Positions 1 through 6,483 of a stretch of DNA of 8,913 bases are shown piece after piece; the stretch's first letter is position 1, and each line of letters opens with the position of its first letter. Made by a program: the position numbers and the translations under genes. Source of the stretch: JBFWQM01 sp050249455 (lineage in GTDB: Bacteria > Pseudomonadota > Alphaproteobacteria > MPNO01 > VGEU01); contig JBFWQM010000223.1 in NCBI GenBank assembly GCA_050249455.1, positions 1 through 8,913 on the forward strand, written 5' to 3'. A model generated the notes under the pieces. It was not told the origin of the DNA and made no database searches. It saw only the letters and a program-made list of their open reading frames with translations.

Positions 1-682
1 GCGCCTCCACCAGCAGCCGCACGAAGCACAGCACCAGCATGACGTTGCCCAGCGCGTCGCCGGCCCGCGCGGCGAGCAGCGAATGACATACCTCCCCCAC
101 GCCCCGCCGCGCAAGGGTCCTGGAGATCACCACCGAGGCGAGCACCGAGAAGATCGCCGCCAGCACGATCAGCAGCAGCGCGAGCCGCCAGTTGAGCGCG
201 AGGGAGAGCGGCAGCAGCACCACGACGATGACCAGCGTCTCCAGGTGCTCGCGCAGGAAGGCGAGGATCACCGCGAACAGGTGGTCGGTGCCGCGCATCA
301 TGACCTTGAGCAGCCGGCCGGAATGGGTATCGCCGTGGAAGGCCAGCGGCAGCGCCAGCACGTGCTCGAAATAGCGCGCGAGGCCGGCCAGCCGGCGGCG
401 ATGCGCCAGCCGGTCGGCGTGCAGCGCGACCAGGATGTTGGCCAGGATGCCGCTGATGCCGACGGCGCCCCAGATCGCCAGCAGCCGGATGCTGTCGGCC
501 CAGGTCTCCTCCGGCGGCCGCGAGTCGCTGCGCGACAGCACGTCGACCACCTGGCCGAACAGGATCGGCTCCAGGAAGTGCAGCCCGGCCAGCGCGACGT
601 TGGCGGCGGCCAGCCCGATCGCCAGCCCGCGCTCGGGCGCGAGGACGCCGAGGACCCGGCGGTAGACCCTGAGGAATTCCAT
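1..682 (-). CDS. ABC exporter, NdvA/ChvA-like (glucan export type), N-terminal membrane domain, partial
   Basis: The minus strand reads open for 227 codons from ATG at 682 to the left edge, so the C-terminal part and the whole ATPase domain lie outside the window. The protein begins MEFLRVYRRVLGVLAPERG, then LEPILFGQVVDVLSR (about 37-51), ADRLAHRRR (89-97), LALPLAFHGDTHSGRLLKVM (109-128) and GDALGNVMLV (208-217). This order and wording match, from memory, the start of NdvA/ChvA, inner-membrane permease-ATPase fusions that export cyclic beta-1,2-glucan. Four hydrophobic segments are visible, near residues 17-38, 66-87, 137-157 and 161-183. The substrate is inferred from family resemblance only; other type I exporters are possible. 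Start choice: 682 aligns with family starts, but an in-frame ATG at 712 would add MREDLATPQP. Neither has a well-spaced Shine-Dalgarno site; an AGAGGA lies about 20 nt before 682. Confidence 0.8.
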   Translation of the reverse strand, partial: MEFLRVYRRVLGVLAPERGLAIGLAAANVALAGLHFLEPILFGQVVDVLSRSDSRPPEETWADSIRLLAIWGAVGISGILANILVALHADRLAHRRRLAGLARYFEHVLALPLAFHGDTHSGRLLKVMMRGTDHLFAVILAFLREHLETLVIVVVLLPLSLALNWRLALLLIVLAAIFSVLASVVISRTLARRGVGEVCHSLLAARAGDALGNVMLVLCFVRLLVEA

Positions 683-708
683 CGGCTGCGGTGTCGCTAG
701 GTCCTCTC

Positions 709-802
709 GCATCGGCCGTTGCGGCCGATGGTGGCATTGTCGGCGCAGCCGACGGTAGCATCGTCGGCCCAGCCGACGCGGGTATTCTCGGCGCGGCGGA
801 TC
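709..802. repeat. Array of small hairpins with a ~24-bp period
   Basis: Four degenerate units follow each other with a period of 24-25 bp. The first has a perfect 9-bp stem around a 3-nt loop (710-718 with 722-730). The second and third each have a perfect 6-bp stem GTCGGC/GCCGAC around 3 nt (739-753 and 763-777), preceded by GCAT at 734 and 758. The fourth (about 787-801) is decayed. The array lies between the small ORF at 837-1037 and the ABC gene, and covers the alternative ABC start at 712. It may be non-coding leader structure, a short repeat expansion, or part of a dispersed repeat family; the sequence does not decide. Minus-strand translation gives repeats such as VGWADDAT and VGCADNAT, which looks like repeat DNA rather than protein. 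Confidence 0.6.
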
Positions 803-836
803 GGCGGCGCAACGGCCAACCGGCCGCCGCCGCGAC

Positions 837-1037
837 TCACCCGTCCCCGCGCCCCATCCGGCCGCGCGCCAGCCGCACGGCGCGCCACACCTCGGCCGCC
901 GGTCCGGACAATTCGCCGCACGGCGCCGGGCCCGCCAGCGCGATCTCCCGCGCCCGCTCCAGCCGTTCCGCCGCCGCCGCAGCCCCCGAGACACGGGCCA
1001 AAGCCAGGGCCTCGTCGATCGCCTCGATCAGCGGCAT
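837..1037 (-). CDS. Small hypothetical protein, helical, Ala/Arg-rich
   Basis: This is a 66-residue ORF starting MPLIEAIDEALALARVSG and ending RAVRLARGRMGRGDG. I recognise no family. The sequence is dominated by Ala, Arg, Glu and Leu and is predicted to be mostly helical and soluble, with one Cys and one Trp. From ATG 1037 onward the codons have the strong G/C third-position bias of the neighbouring genes, which supports coding. The frame also opens further upstream to a GTG at 1067 (10 more residues), but those codons (ACA, CGT, CAT, TTG, TTG, AGA) lack the bias, so 1037 is preferred. A GGAG lies about 12 nt upstream of 1037, a little far; TTG starts closer to it are possible. It points the same way as the ABC gene, 154 nt upstream of its preferred start. 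It could be a chance ORF in GC-rich DNA. Confidence 0.4.
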   Translation of the reverse strand: MPLIEAIDEALALARVSGAAAAAERLERAREIALAGPAPCGELSGPAAEVWRAVRLARGRMGRGDG

Positions 1038-1183
1038 TCTCAACAAATGCTCCGAACGCACTGTCACGCAAGCAGGTTCCAGTCTACCGCCGCCATCTTA
1101 ACACGGCGTGCGCAGGGCGGGCCAAGCGCCCGCCGGGCGGGCTGCGGCAAATATCCGGCATTTTAGGCAAATTCGCGCCGTCG

Positions 1184-1209
1184 GCCGCGTCAACGTTGAC
1201 GGACGCGGC
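1184..1209. promoter_or_regulatory. Symmetric operator-like element between divergent small genes
   Basis: An 8-bp inverted repeat, GCCGCGTC (1184-1191) and GACGCGGC (1202-1209), overlaps a perfect 12-bp palindrome, GTCAACGTTGAC (1189-1200). It sits in the spacer between the leftward ORF (start 1037) and the rightward gene (start 1299). TTGAC is present on both strands within the palindrome and could act as a -35 element in either direction, but no convincing -10 lies at the right distance (TACGAT at 1211 is too close; TAAAAT on the minus strand at 1165-1160 is about 22 nt away). The rest of the spacer holds a second hairpin, a 7-bp stem with 5-nt loop at 1116-1134, and no other gene. A regulator-binding role is inferred only from symmetry and position. 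Confidence 0.35.
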
Positions 1210-1285
1210 TTACGATTCGTGTTCAGACAAAGTTAATCGGAGCCGCCCGAAATCGGTCGCGGGTGGACCGTTTTTGTAGTCGTTC

Positions 1286-1290
1286 GGAGG
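1286..1290 (+). promoter_or_regulatory. Ribosome binding site fixing the start at 1299
   Basis: GGAGG lies 8 nt before ATG 1299, an ideal spacing. It decides against an in-frame GTG at 1263, which would add 12 residues and has no such site. Confidence 0.7.
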
Positions 1291-1298
1291 CCAGACCA

Positions 1299-1508
1299 AT
1301 GATGACCCGTCGCTCGATCGAAGCCCTGCTCGACCTCGTCGAGATCAAGATCAGCGCGATGCAGGTGATGGACCGCGAGGATGCGCGCGAGCTCGCGACC
1401 CTGGAGGCGGCGAAGCGCGAGCTCACCCAGCTGCAGGCGATCGCCCGCGCCGCGCGGGCGGCGGCGCGCCAGCCCGCGCCCGCCGCCCCCGCCGCCGTCG
1501 CCGCCTGA
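1299..1508 (+). CDS. Small hypothetical coiled-coil protein with Ala/Pro-rich tail
   Basis: The predicted protein has 69 residues and begins MMTRRSIEALLDLVEIKISA. Residues about 6-56 are a continuous, charged, heptad-compatible helix containing MDREDARELATLEAAKRELT. The last 15 residues are an Ala/Pro tail (QPAPAAPAAVAA). There is no signal peptide, membrane segment or cysteine. I do not recognise the family. The strong Shine-Dalgarno site, the clear third-position G/C bias and the sensible amino-acid pattern make it a real gene in my reading. It stands alone on the plus strand, divergent from the ORF at 837-1037 and convergent with the GST operon; only 3 nt separate its stop from the GST-1 stop. 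It may form a homodimeric coiled coil or act as a small adaptor, but nothing in the sequence gives a function. Confidence 0.65.
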   Translation: MMTRRSIEALLDLVEIKISAMQVMDREDARELATLEAAKRELTQLQAIARAARAAARQPAPAAPAAVAA

Positions 1509-1517
1509 GGCTCAGGC
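1503..1517. terminator. Hairpin holding both convergent stop codons (possible bidirectional terminator)
   Basis: GCCTGA (1503-1508) and TCAGGC (1512-1517) form a perfect 6-bp stem around a 3-nt loop. The TGA of the plus-strand gene is one arm and the complement of the GST-1 TGA is the other. There is no T-tract on either side, so it is at best a weak or Rho-assisted end for the two converging transcripts. Confidence 0.25.
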
Positions 1518-2132
1518 CGGCAGCTCCATGCCCCGCTGCACCGCGGGCCGCGCGTCGATCGACTTGTACCAGCGGTGCGCGTTGGGGAACTCCTCCAGCG
1601 CGACGCCCTGCCACTCGTAGCGGGCGCACCACGGGAAGATCGCGATGTCGGCAATGGTGTAGTCCGGGCCGGCCACGTAGGGCACCGCCGCCAGCCGCGC
1701 GTCGAGCACGCCCCACAGGCGGCGCGTCTCGGTGGTGTAGCGCTCGATGCCGTAGGGCACCTTCTCCTTCGCGGCGCGGCGGAAATGGTGGGCCTGGCCG
1801 AACATCGGGCCGATGCCGCCCATCTGGAACATCAACCACTGGATGGTGACGTAGCGCGCCGCGGTCTCGGCCGGCATGAACTTGCCGTGCTTTTCCGCGA
1901 GGTACATCAGGATCGCGCCGGACTCGAACAGGGTGAACGGCTTGCCGCCGGGACCGTCCTGGTCGATGATCGCCGGGATCTTCGAGTTCGGGTTGATCTT
2001 GACGTAGTCCGGCGCGAACTGCTCGTCCTTGCCGATGTTGATCGGGTGCAGGTTGTAGGGGACGCCGAGCTCCTCGAGCATGATCGTCGCCTTGCGGCCG
2101 TTCGATGTCTTCCAGGTGTAGAGATCGATCAT
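1512..2132 (-). CDS. Nu-class glutathione transferase / disulfide oxidoreductase, YfcG-like (GST-1)
   Basis: A complete 206-residue protein with an N-terminal thioredoxin-like GST domain (about 1-85) and an all-helical C-terminal domain (about 90-206). It matches E. coli YfcG closely along its length: MIDLYTWKTSNGRK at the start, NPNSKIPAI with the cis-Pro at 53, FESGAILMYLAE (E70, S71 in the glutathione gamma-glutamyl site), WLMFQMGGIGPMFGQ, GIERY (R131) and YTIADIAIFPW. In the Nu class, Thr9 and Asn11 bind glutathione disulfide in place of a catalytic Tyr/Ser/Cys; both are present. Expected role: cytosolic glutathione-dependent disulfide-bond reductase or thiol transferase; the substrate is unknown. 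It is the last gene of the four-GST operon, 81 nt after GST-2, with AGGA about 11 nt before the start. It has neither the 5-residue insertion nor the C-terminal extension of GST-3 and GST-4. Confidence 0.9.
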   Translation of the reverse strand: MIDLYTWKTSNGRKATIMLEELGVPYNLHPINIGKDEQFAPDYVKINPNSKIPAIIDQDGPGGKPFTLFESGAILMYLAEKHGKFMPAETAARYVTIQWLMFQMGGIGPMFGQAHHFRRAAKEKVPYGIERYTTETRRLWGVLDARLAAVPYVAGPDYTIADIAIFPWCARYEWQGVALEEFPNAHRWYKSIDARPAVQRGMELPA

Positions 2133-2213
2133 CGGGCTGATCTTCCTTCGGTGTGAAGCCGCCGCATCATAGCCGCTCGCGCCGCGACCGTCATGGCGCG
2201 CGCACCCACATTC

Positions 2214-2855
2214 TCATGGCGCGCGCGCCGGCACGTTCATGCCACGCGCCACCGCCGGGCGCGCGGCGACGGCGTCGTGCCAGCGCGCCAGCCGCGGGAA
2301 GCGGGCGAGATCGATGCCGAGCCAGCCGCGCAGCGCCACCCACGGATAGGTCGCGACGTCGGCGACCGAATAGTCTCCGGCCAGGTAAGGCCCCGTCTCC
2401 AGCGCGCGGTCGAGCACGGCGCACAGCCGCAGCACCGCCGCGTCGTAGCGCGCGCGGCCCGTCGCGACCGCGTCCGCCGGCGCGCCGTCCGGCGCCTGGT
2501 GGCGGAAGTGGAAGGCCTGGCCGAACATCGGCCCCACGCCGCCCATCTGGAACATCAACCACTGCACCGCGCGCCAGCGCGCGGCCGGGTCGCGCGGCAG
2601 CAGCTTCCCGGTCTTATCGGCGAGGTAGAGCAGGATCGCGCCGGATTCGAACACCGCGAACGGCGCGCCGCCCGGCCCGTCGCGGTCCACGATCGCGGGG
2701 ATGCGGCCGTTGGGGCTGACGGCGCGGAATGCCGGCACGTGTTGTTCCCCCACCGTGATGTCGACGACATGCACGGCGTAAGGCAACCCGACCTCCTCCA
2801 GCATGATCGAGGCCTTGCGGCCGTTCGCGGTCCGGTAGGTGTGGAGGTCGATCAT
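2214..2855 (-). CDS. Nu-class glutathione transferase, divergent paralogue (GST-2)
   Basis: A 213-residue paralogue with the same domain order. T9 and N11 (RTANGRK), SPNGRIPAI (cis-Pro 53), FESGAILLYLAD (E70, S71) and WLMFQMGGVGPMFGQ are kept. It is the most divergent of the four: residue 5 is His rather than Tyr, the HHF motif reads FHF, and the helix before the conserved R-Y (R136) has become Ala/Asp-rich (DGAPADAVATGRARY). It carries the same 5-residue insertion before R136 as GST-3 and GST-4, but ends short like GST-1. The start at ATG 2855 aligns with the paralogues; an in-frame GTG at 2876 would add seven residues not seen in them. No clear Shine-Dalgarno site is visible, so translation may rely on coupling within the operon. 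It follows GST-3 by 75 nt. Binding residues are intact, so activity is likely, perhaps with a different substrate. Confidence 0.88.
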   Translation of the reverse strand: MIDLHTYRTANGRKASIMLEEVGLPYAVHVVDITVGEQHVPAFRAVSPNGRIPAIVDRDGPGGAPFAVFESGAILLYLADKTGKLLPRDPAARWRAVQWLMFQMGGVGPMFGQAFHFRHQAPDGAPADAVATGRARYDAAVLRLCAVLDRALETGPYLAGDYSVADVATYPWVALRGWLGIDLARFPRLARWHDAVAARPAVARGMNVPARAP

Positions 2856-2930
2856 CGCGTTGCCGGCCCCCGGCACGCGTAGGGGCGCATCTCGGATGCG
2901 CCCCCACCGATGCCTTCCGTCACGCAGTTT

Positions 2931-3650
2931 TCAGGCCGCGCCCTGCCGCGCCTGGGTCTTGCCGAACATGATGTCCCACGCCTTGTCGCTGTGGGCGTTG
3001 GAGACGCGGCGGTGCTCGGCCAGCGTCTCCAGCGCCTTTTCGACCTGCGGACGCTTCCATATCTTGTCGCGCCAGCGCTGCAGGTCGGGGAATTTCGCGA
3101 TGTCCACGCCCTGCTTCACGGGGTCGCGCAGCCACGGGAAGATCGCCATGTCGGCGATGGTGTATTCGCCCGCCGCGATCCACTCCTTGCCCTTGAGCTG
3201 GCGGTCGATCACGCCGTAGATGCGGTGGCCTTCGTTGACGTAGCGGTCGATGCCGTACTGCACCTTCTCGCGCGGGACGCGCTCCGGCGCGTAGGCGTTG
3301 AAGTGGTGCGCCTGGCCCAGCATCGGGCCGACCGACGCCATCTGGAACATCAGCCACTGCAGCACGTCGTAGCGCTTGTGCTCGTCCTTGGGCAGGAACT
3401 GGCCCGTCTTGTTGGCGAGGTAGATCAGGATCGCGCCCGACTCGAAGATCGAGATCGGCTTGCCGCCAGGGCCGTCCTGGTCGACCATCGCCGGCATCTT
3501 GTTGTTCGGGCTGATCTTCAGGAAATCCGGCTTGAACTGGTCGCCGGCCTGGATGTTGATCGGGTGCACGGTCCACGGCAGCCCGGTCTCCTCCAGCATG
3601 ATGTGGACCTTGTGGCCGTTCGGGGTCGGCCAGGTGTAGAGATCGATCAT
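2931..3650 (-). CDS. Nu-class glutathione transferase, long form (GST-3)
   Basis: A 239-residue protein starting MIDLYTWPTPNGHK. Thr9, Asn11, cis-Pro 53 (NNKMPAM), E70/S71 (FESGAILIYLAN), LQWLMFQMASVGPMLGQ and GIDRY (R136) are all present. Compared with GST-1 and YfcG (about 206-215 residues) it has five extra residues before R136 and a tail of about 30 residues containing HSDKAWDIMFGKTQ, shared almost exactly with GST-4. The start is supported by GGAGG five nt upstream (AGGGAAGG adjoining ATG) and by the paralogues. It begins 50 nt after the GST-4 stop. The reading frame stays open upstream through GST-4 in another frame, but that is a shadow: the protein similarity starts sharply at 3650. 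Predicted cytosolic, glutathione-binding disulfide reductase or transferase; substrate unknown. Confidence 0.9.
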   Translation of the reverse strand: MIDLYTWPTPNGHKVHIMLEETGLPWTVHPINIQAGDQFKPDFLKISPNNKMPAMVDQDGPGGKPISIFESGAILIYLANKTGQFLPKDEHKRYDVLQWLMFQMASVGPMLGQAHHFNAYAPERVPREKVQYGIDRYVNEGHRIYGVIDRQLKGKEWIAAGEYTIADMAIFPWLRDPVKQGVDIAKFPDLQRWRDKIWKRPQVEKALETLAEHRRVSNAHSDKAWDIMFGKTQARQGAA

Positions 3651-3700
3651 CCTTCCCTCCGTCGGATCGATGGTGCGTTCGGTGGCGGCCGTGCCGCGGC

Positions 3701-4411
3701 TCAGCGCTGCACGTATTGCGTCTTGCCGTAGAGCGTCTCCCACGCCTTGTCGCTGTGCGGCCCGGCGGGGCGCAGGTCGGCCAGCACCTTCAGCCCGCGC
3801 TGCACGGCGGGGCGTAGCGCGATGCGGTCCCACCACGCCAAGACATGCGGGTACTTCGCGATGTCGACGCCGAAGCGGTCGGGGTTGCGCAGCCACGGGA
3901 AGATCGCGATGTCGGCGATGGTGTATTGGTCGGCGGCAACCCATTCGTGCGCCGCCAGGCGACGTTCGAGCACGCCGAAGATGCGGTTCGCCTCGTTGCC
4001 GTATCGCTCCTGGCCGTACTCGATCGCCTCCTTGGGGAAGCGCGCCGGGGCGTAGGAGCGGAAGTGGTTGGCCTGGCCGAGCATCGGCCCGACCGAGCCC
4101 ATCTGGAACATCAGCCACTGCAGGACGTCGTAGCGCTTGTGCTCGTCCTTCGGCAGCAGCGTGCCGGTCTTGTTGGCGAGATAGATCAGGATCGCCGCCG
4201 ACTCGAAGAGGGCGATCGGCCTGCCGTCCGGGCCGGCGCGGTCGACGATCGCCGGGATCTTGTTGTTCGGGCTGATCTTCAGGAAGTCGGGCCTGAACTG
4301 GTCGCCCTCCTGGATATTGATCGGGTGCACGGTGTAGGGCAGCCCGGTCTCCTCCAGCATGATGTGGACCTTGTGCCCGTTTGACGTGGCCCAGCTGTAG
4401 AGGTCGATCAT
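3701..4411 (-). CDS. Nu-class glutathione transferase, long form, first gene of the operon (GST-4)
   Basis: A 236-residue protein starting MIDLYSWATSNGHK, closest to GST-3: both share HIMLEETGLP, KISPNNK, LPKDEHKRYDVLQWLMFQM and a C-terminal HSDKAWETLYGKTQ tail. Thr9, Asn11, cis-Pro 53, E70/S71 and R136 are kept. One change stands out: the usual ESGA is ESAA (Ala72), next to the glutathione-binding Ser. HHF reads NHF. The start at 4411 has GGAG 7 nt upstream and aligns with the paralogues; the frame is open further upstream to 4507, but those residues resemble no GST and overlap the proposed promoter, so they are left out. It is the promoter-proximal gene of the array. Expected activity is as for the other Nu-class members; the separate substrates of the four are not predictable here. 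Confidence 0.9.
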   Translation of the reverse strand: MIDLYSWATSNGHKVHIMLEETGLPYTVHPINIQEGDQFRPDFLKISPNNKIPAIVDRAGPDGRPIALFESAAILIYLANKTGTLLPKDEHKRYDVLQWLMFQMGSVGPMLGQANHFRSYAPARFPKEAIEYGQERYGNEANRIFGVLERRLAAHEWVAADQYTIADIAIFPWLRNPDRFGVDIAKYPHVLAWWDRIALRPAVQRGLKVLADLRPAGPHSDKAWETLYGKTQYVQR

Positions 4412-4447
4412 CGGCGCGCTCCCCATCGCGTTCGTCGTGTTGGGAGA

Positions 4448-4475
4448 AGAATACGTCGTCGGCGGCGGATGGCAA
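4448..4475 (-). promoter_or_regulatory. Candidate promoter of the GST operon
   Basis: On the minus strand, TTGCCA (4475-4470; 5 of 6 to TTGACA) is followed after 16 bp by TATTCT (4453-4448; 4 of 6 to TATAAT). Transcription would start near 4441, about 30 nt before ATG 4411, which leaves room for the ribosome site. It lies between the palindromic repeat and GST-4, the expected place. Judged by eye only. Confidence 0.4.
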
Positions 4476-4502
4476 ACCGGGGAGCAATCGATGCGCCGCG
4501 CC

Positions 4503-4631
4503 CCCACCTCACCCCGACCCTCTCCGCCCCCGAGGGCGGGGAGGGAGACCTCGGAAACCCTCTCCGCCCTTCAGGGGATCGACGAGCAAAGCTCGTCGAT
4601 GGGTGCGAGCGCAGCGAGCGGGTGAGGTGGG
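4503..4631. repeat. 129-bp palindromic intergenic element (MITE/REP-like) with 12-bp terminal inverted repeats
   Basis: The ends are exact inverted repeats: CCCACCTCACCC at 4503-4514 and GGGTGAGGTGGG at 4620-4631. Inside are a 12-bp stem with one T-G pair around a 4-nt loop (4518-4529 with 4534-4545), a perfect 10-bp stem around AAA (4578-4587 with 4591-4600), and a direct copy of CCCTCTCCGCCC at 4518 and 4558. The segment GCGAGCGCAGCGAGCG follows near 4605. From memory this wording resembles dispersed intergenic repeats in GC-rich proteobacteria. There is no transposase or ORF of its own, and no obvious target-site duplication. It starts 37 nt past the gatB stop, so its stems could end or stabilise the gatB transcript. 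It takes up half of the 256-nt gap between gatB and GST-4. Confidence 0.75.
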
Positions 4632-4667
4632 TGCCGCCGCCACGCAGGTGTCGGCACGCGAGGAAGG

Positions 4668-6122
<1,455 letters not shown>

Positions 6123-6138
6123 CGCCTTTCCTTTCCGC

Positions 6139-6453
6139 TCAGCCGCGCGACAGCGCCGCGACGGCCAGCGTCCCGATCGAGAAGATGCTGGTCCTGAACA
6201 TAAGCAATCGGCCGAGCCGCAGCCAATAGCCCTGCGCCAGCCGCGACCGCTCCGACGACGGCGTCTGCGGCGCCAGGCGGGCCTGGAATTTCGGCCACGC
6301 GACCTTGTGCACCTCCCACGTCGGCCATGCCTGGACCGCGGCGGTGACCGCCATGCAGATGAGCACGCCGGGCAGGGTCATGCGGAACGCGTCCTGCCCG
6401 ATCACCCCCAGCGTGGCATGGATCAGCACGTACCAGACGGTCGCCATGGTCAT
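6139..6453 (-). CDS. Small predicted inner-membrane protein between gatA and gatB
   Basis: A 104-residue protein that I do not recognise. Two hydrophobic segments are clear: LPGVLICMAVTAAVQAW (about 27-43) and FRTSIFSIGTLAVAAL (about 86-101). A shorter one at the N terminus (WYVLIHATLGVIG, 7-19) may be a third. The middle (45-82) is polar and basic (KFQARLAPQTPSSERSRL). One Cys at 33. The gene lies 30 nt after gatA and 16 nt before gatB on the same strand, so it is almost certainly co-transcribed. Two starts are possible, ATG 6453 and ATG 6447; neither has a clear Shine-Dalgarno site, which fits translational coupling. Third-position G/C bias, the operon position and the membrane-like composition support a real gene. 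A role in tRNA amidation is not implied; it may simply have settled here. Confidence 0.7.
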   Translation of the reverse strand: MTMATVWYVLIHATLGVIGQDAFRMTLPGVLICMAVTAAVQAWPTWEVHKVAWPKFQARLAPQTPSSERSRLAQGYWLRLGRLLMFRTSIFSIGTLAVAALSRG

Positions 6454-6483
6454 GGTAAACGACCGGGGGCGGCGGGCCGCACC

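Noticed and set aside
83..700. Long plus-strand ORF rich in Gln, Asp, His and Arg
   Set aside because: It is the antisense shadow of the ABC exporter; the composition (runs of Q, R, H, D) is typical of the reverse strand of a GC-rich gene, and the minus frame has clear family motifs.
1254..1275. Stem CGGTC/GACCG followed by TTTTT, like an intrinsic terminator
   Set aside because: The stem is only 5 bp with a 7-nt loop and lies directly before the ribosome site of the gene at 1299, with no plus-strand gene upstream to terminate. A leader hairpin or chance is more likely.
2191..2226. 13-bp direct repeat TCATGGCGCGCGC at 2191 and 2214, around the GST-2 stop
   Set aside because: Low-complexity GC repeat of minor length; could be slippage at the gene end, with no sign of an att site or mobile element.
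2910..3731. A 273-codon plus-strand ORF, plus similar ORFs opposite the other GSTs and gatB
   Set aside because: Antisense shadows caused by high third-position GC; no recognisable domains and no ribosome sites.
2931..4487. A 518-codon open frame that looks like a GST fused to an unknown N-terminal domain
   Set aside because: The first half is GST-4 read in a wrong frame; true GST similarity begins at ATG 3650, which has its own ribosome site. No fusion is implied.
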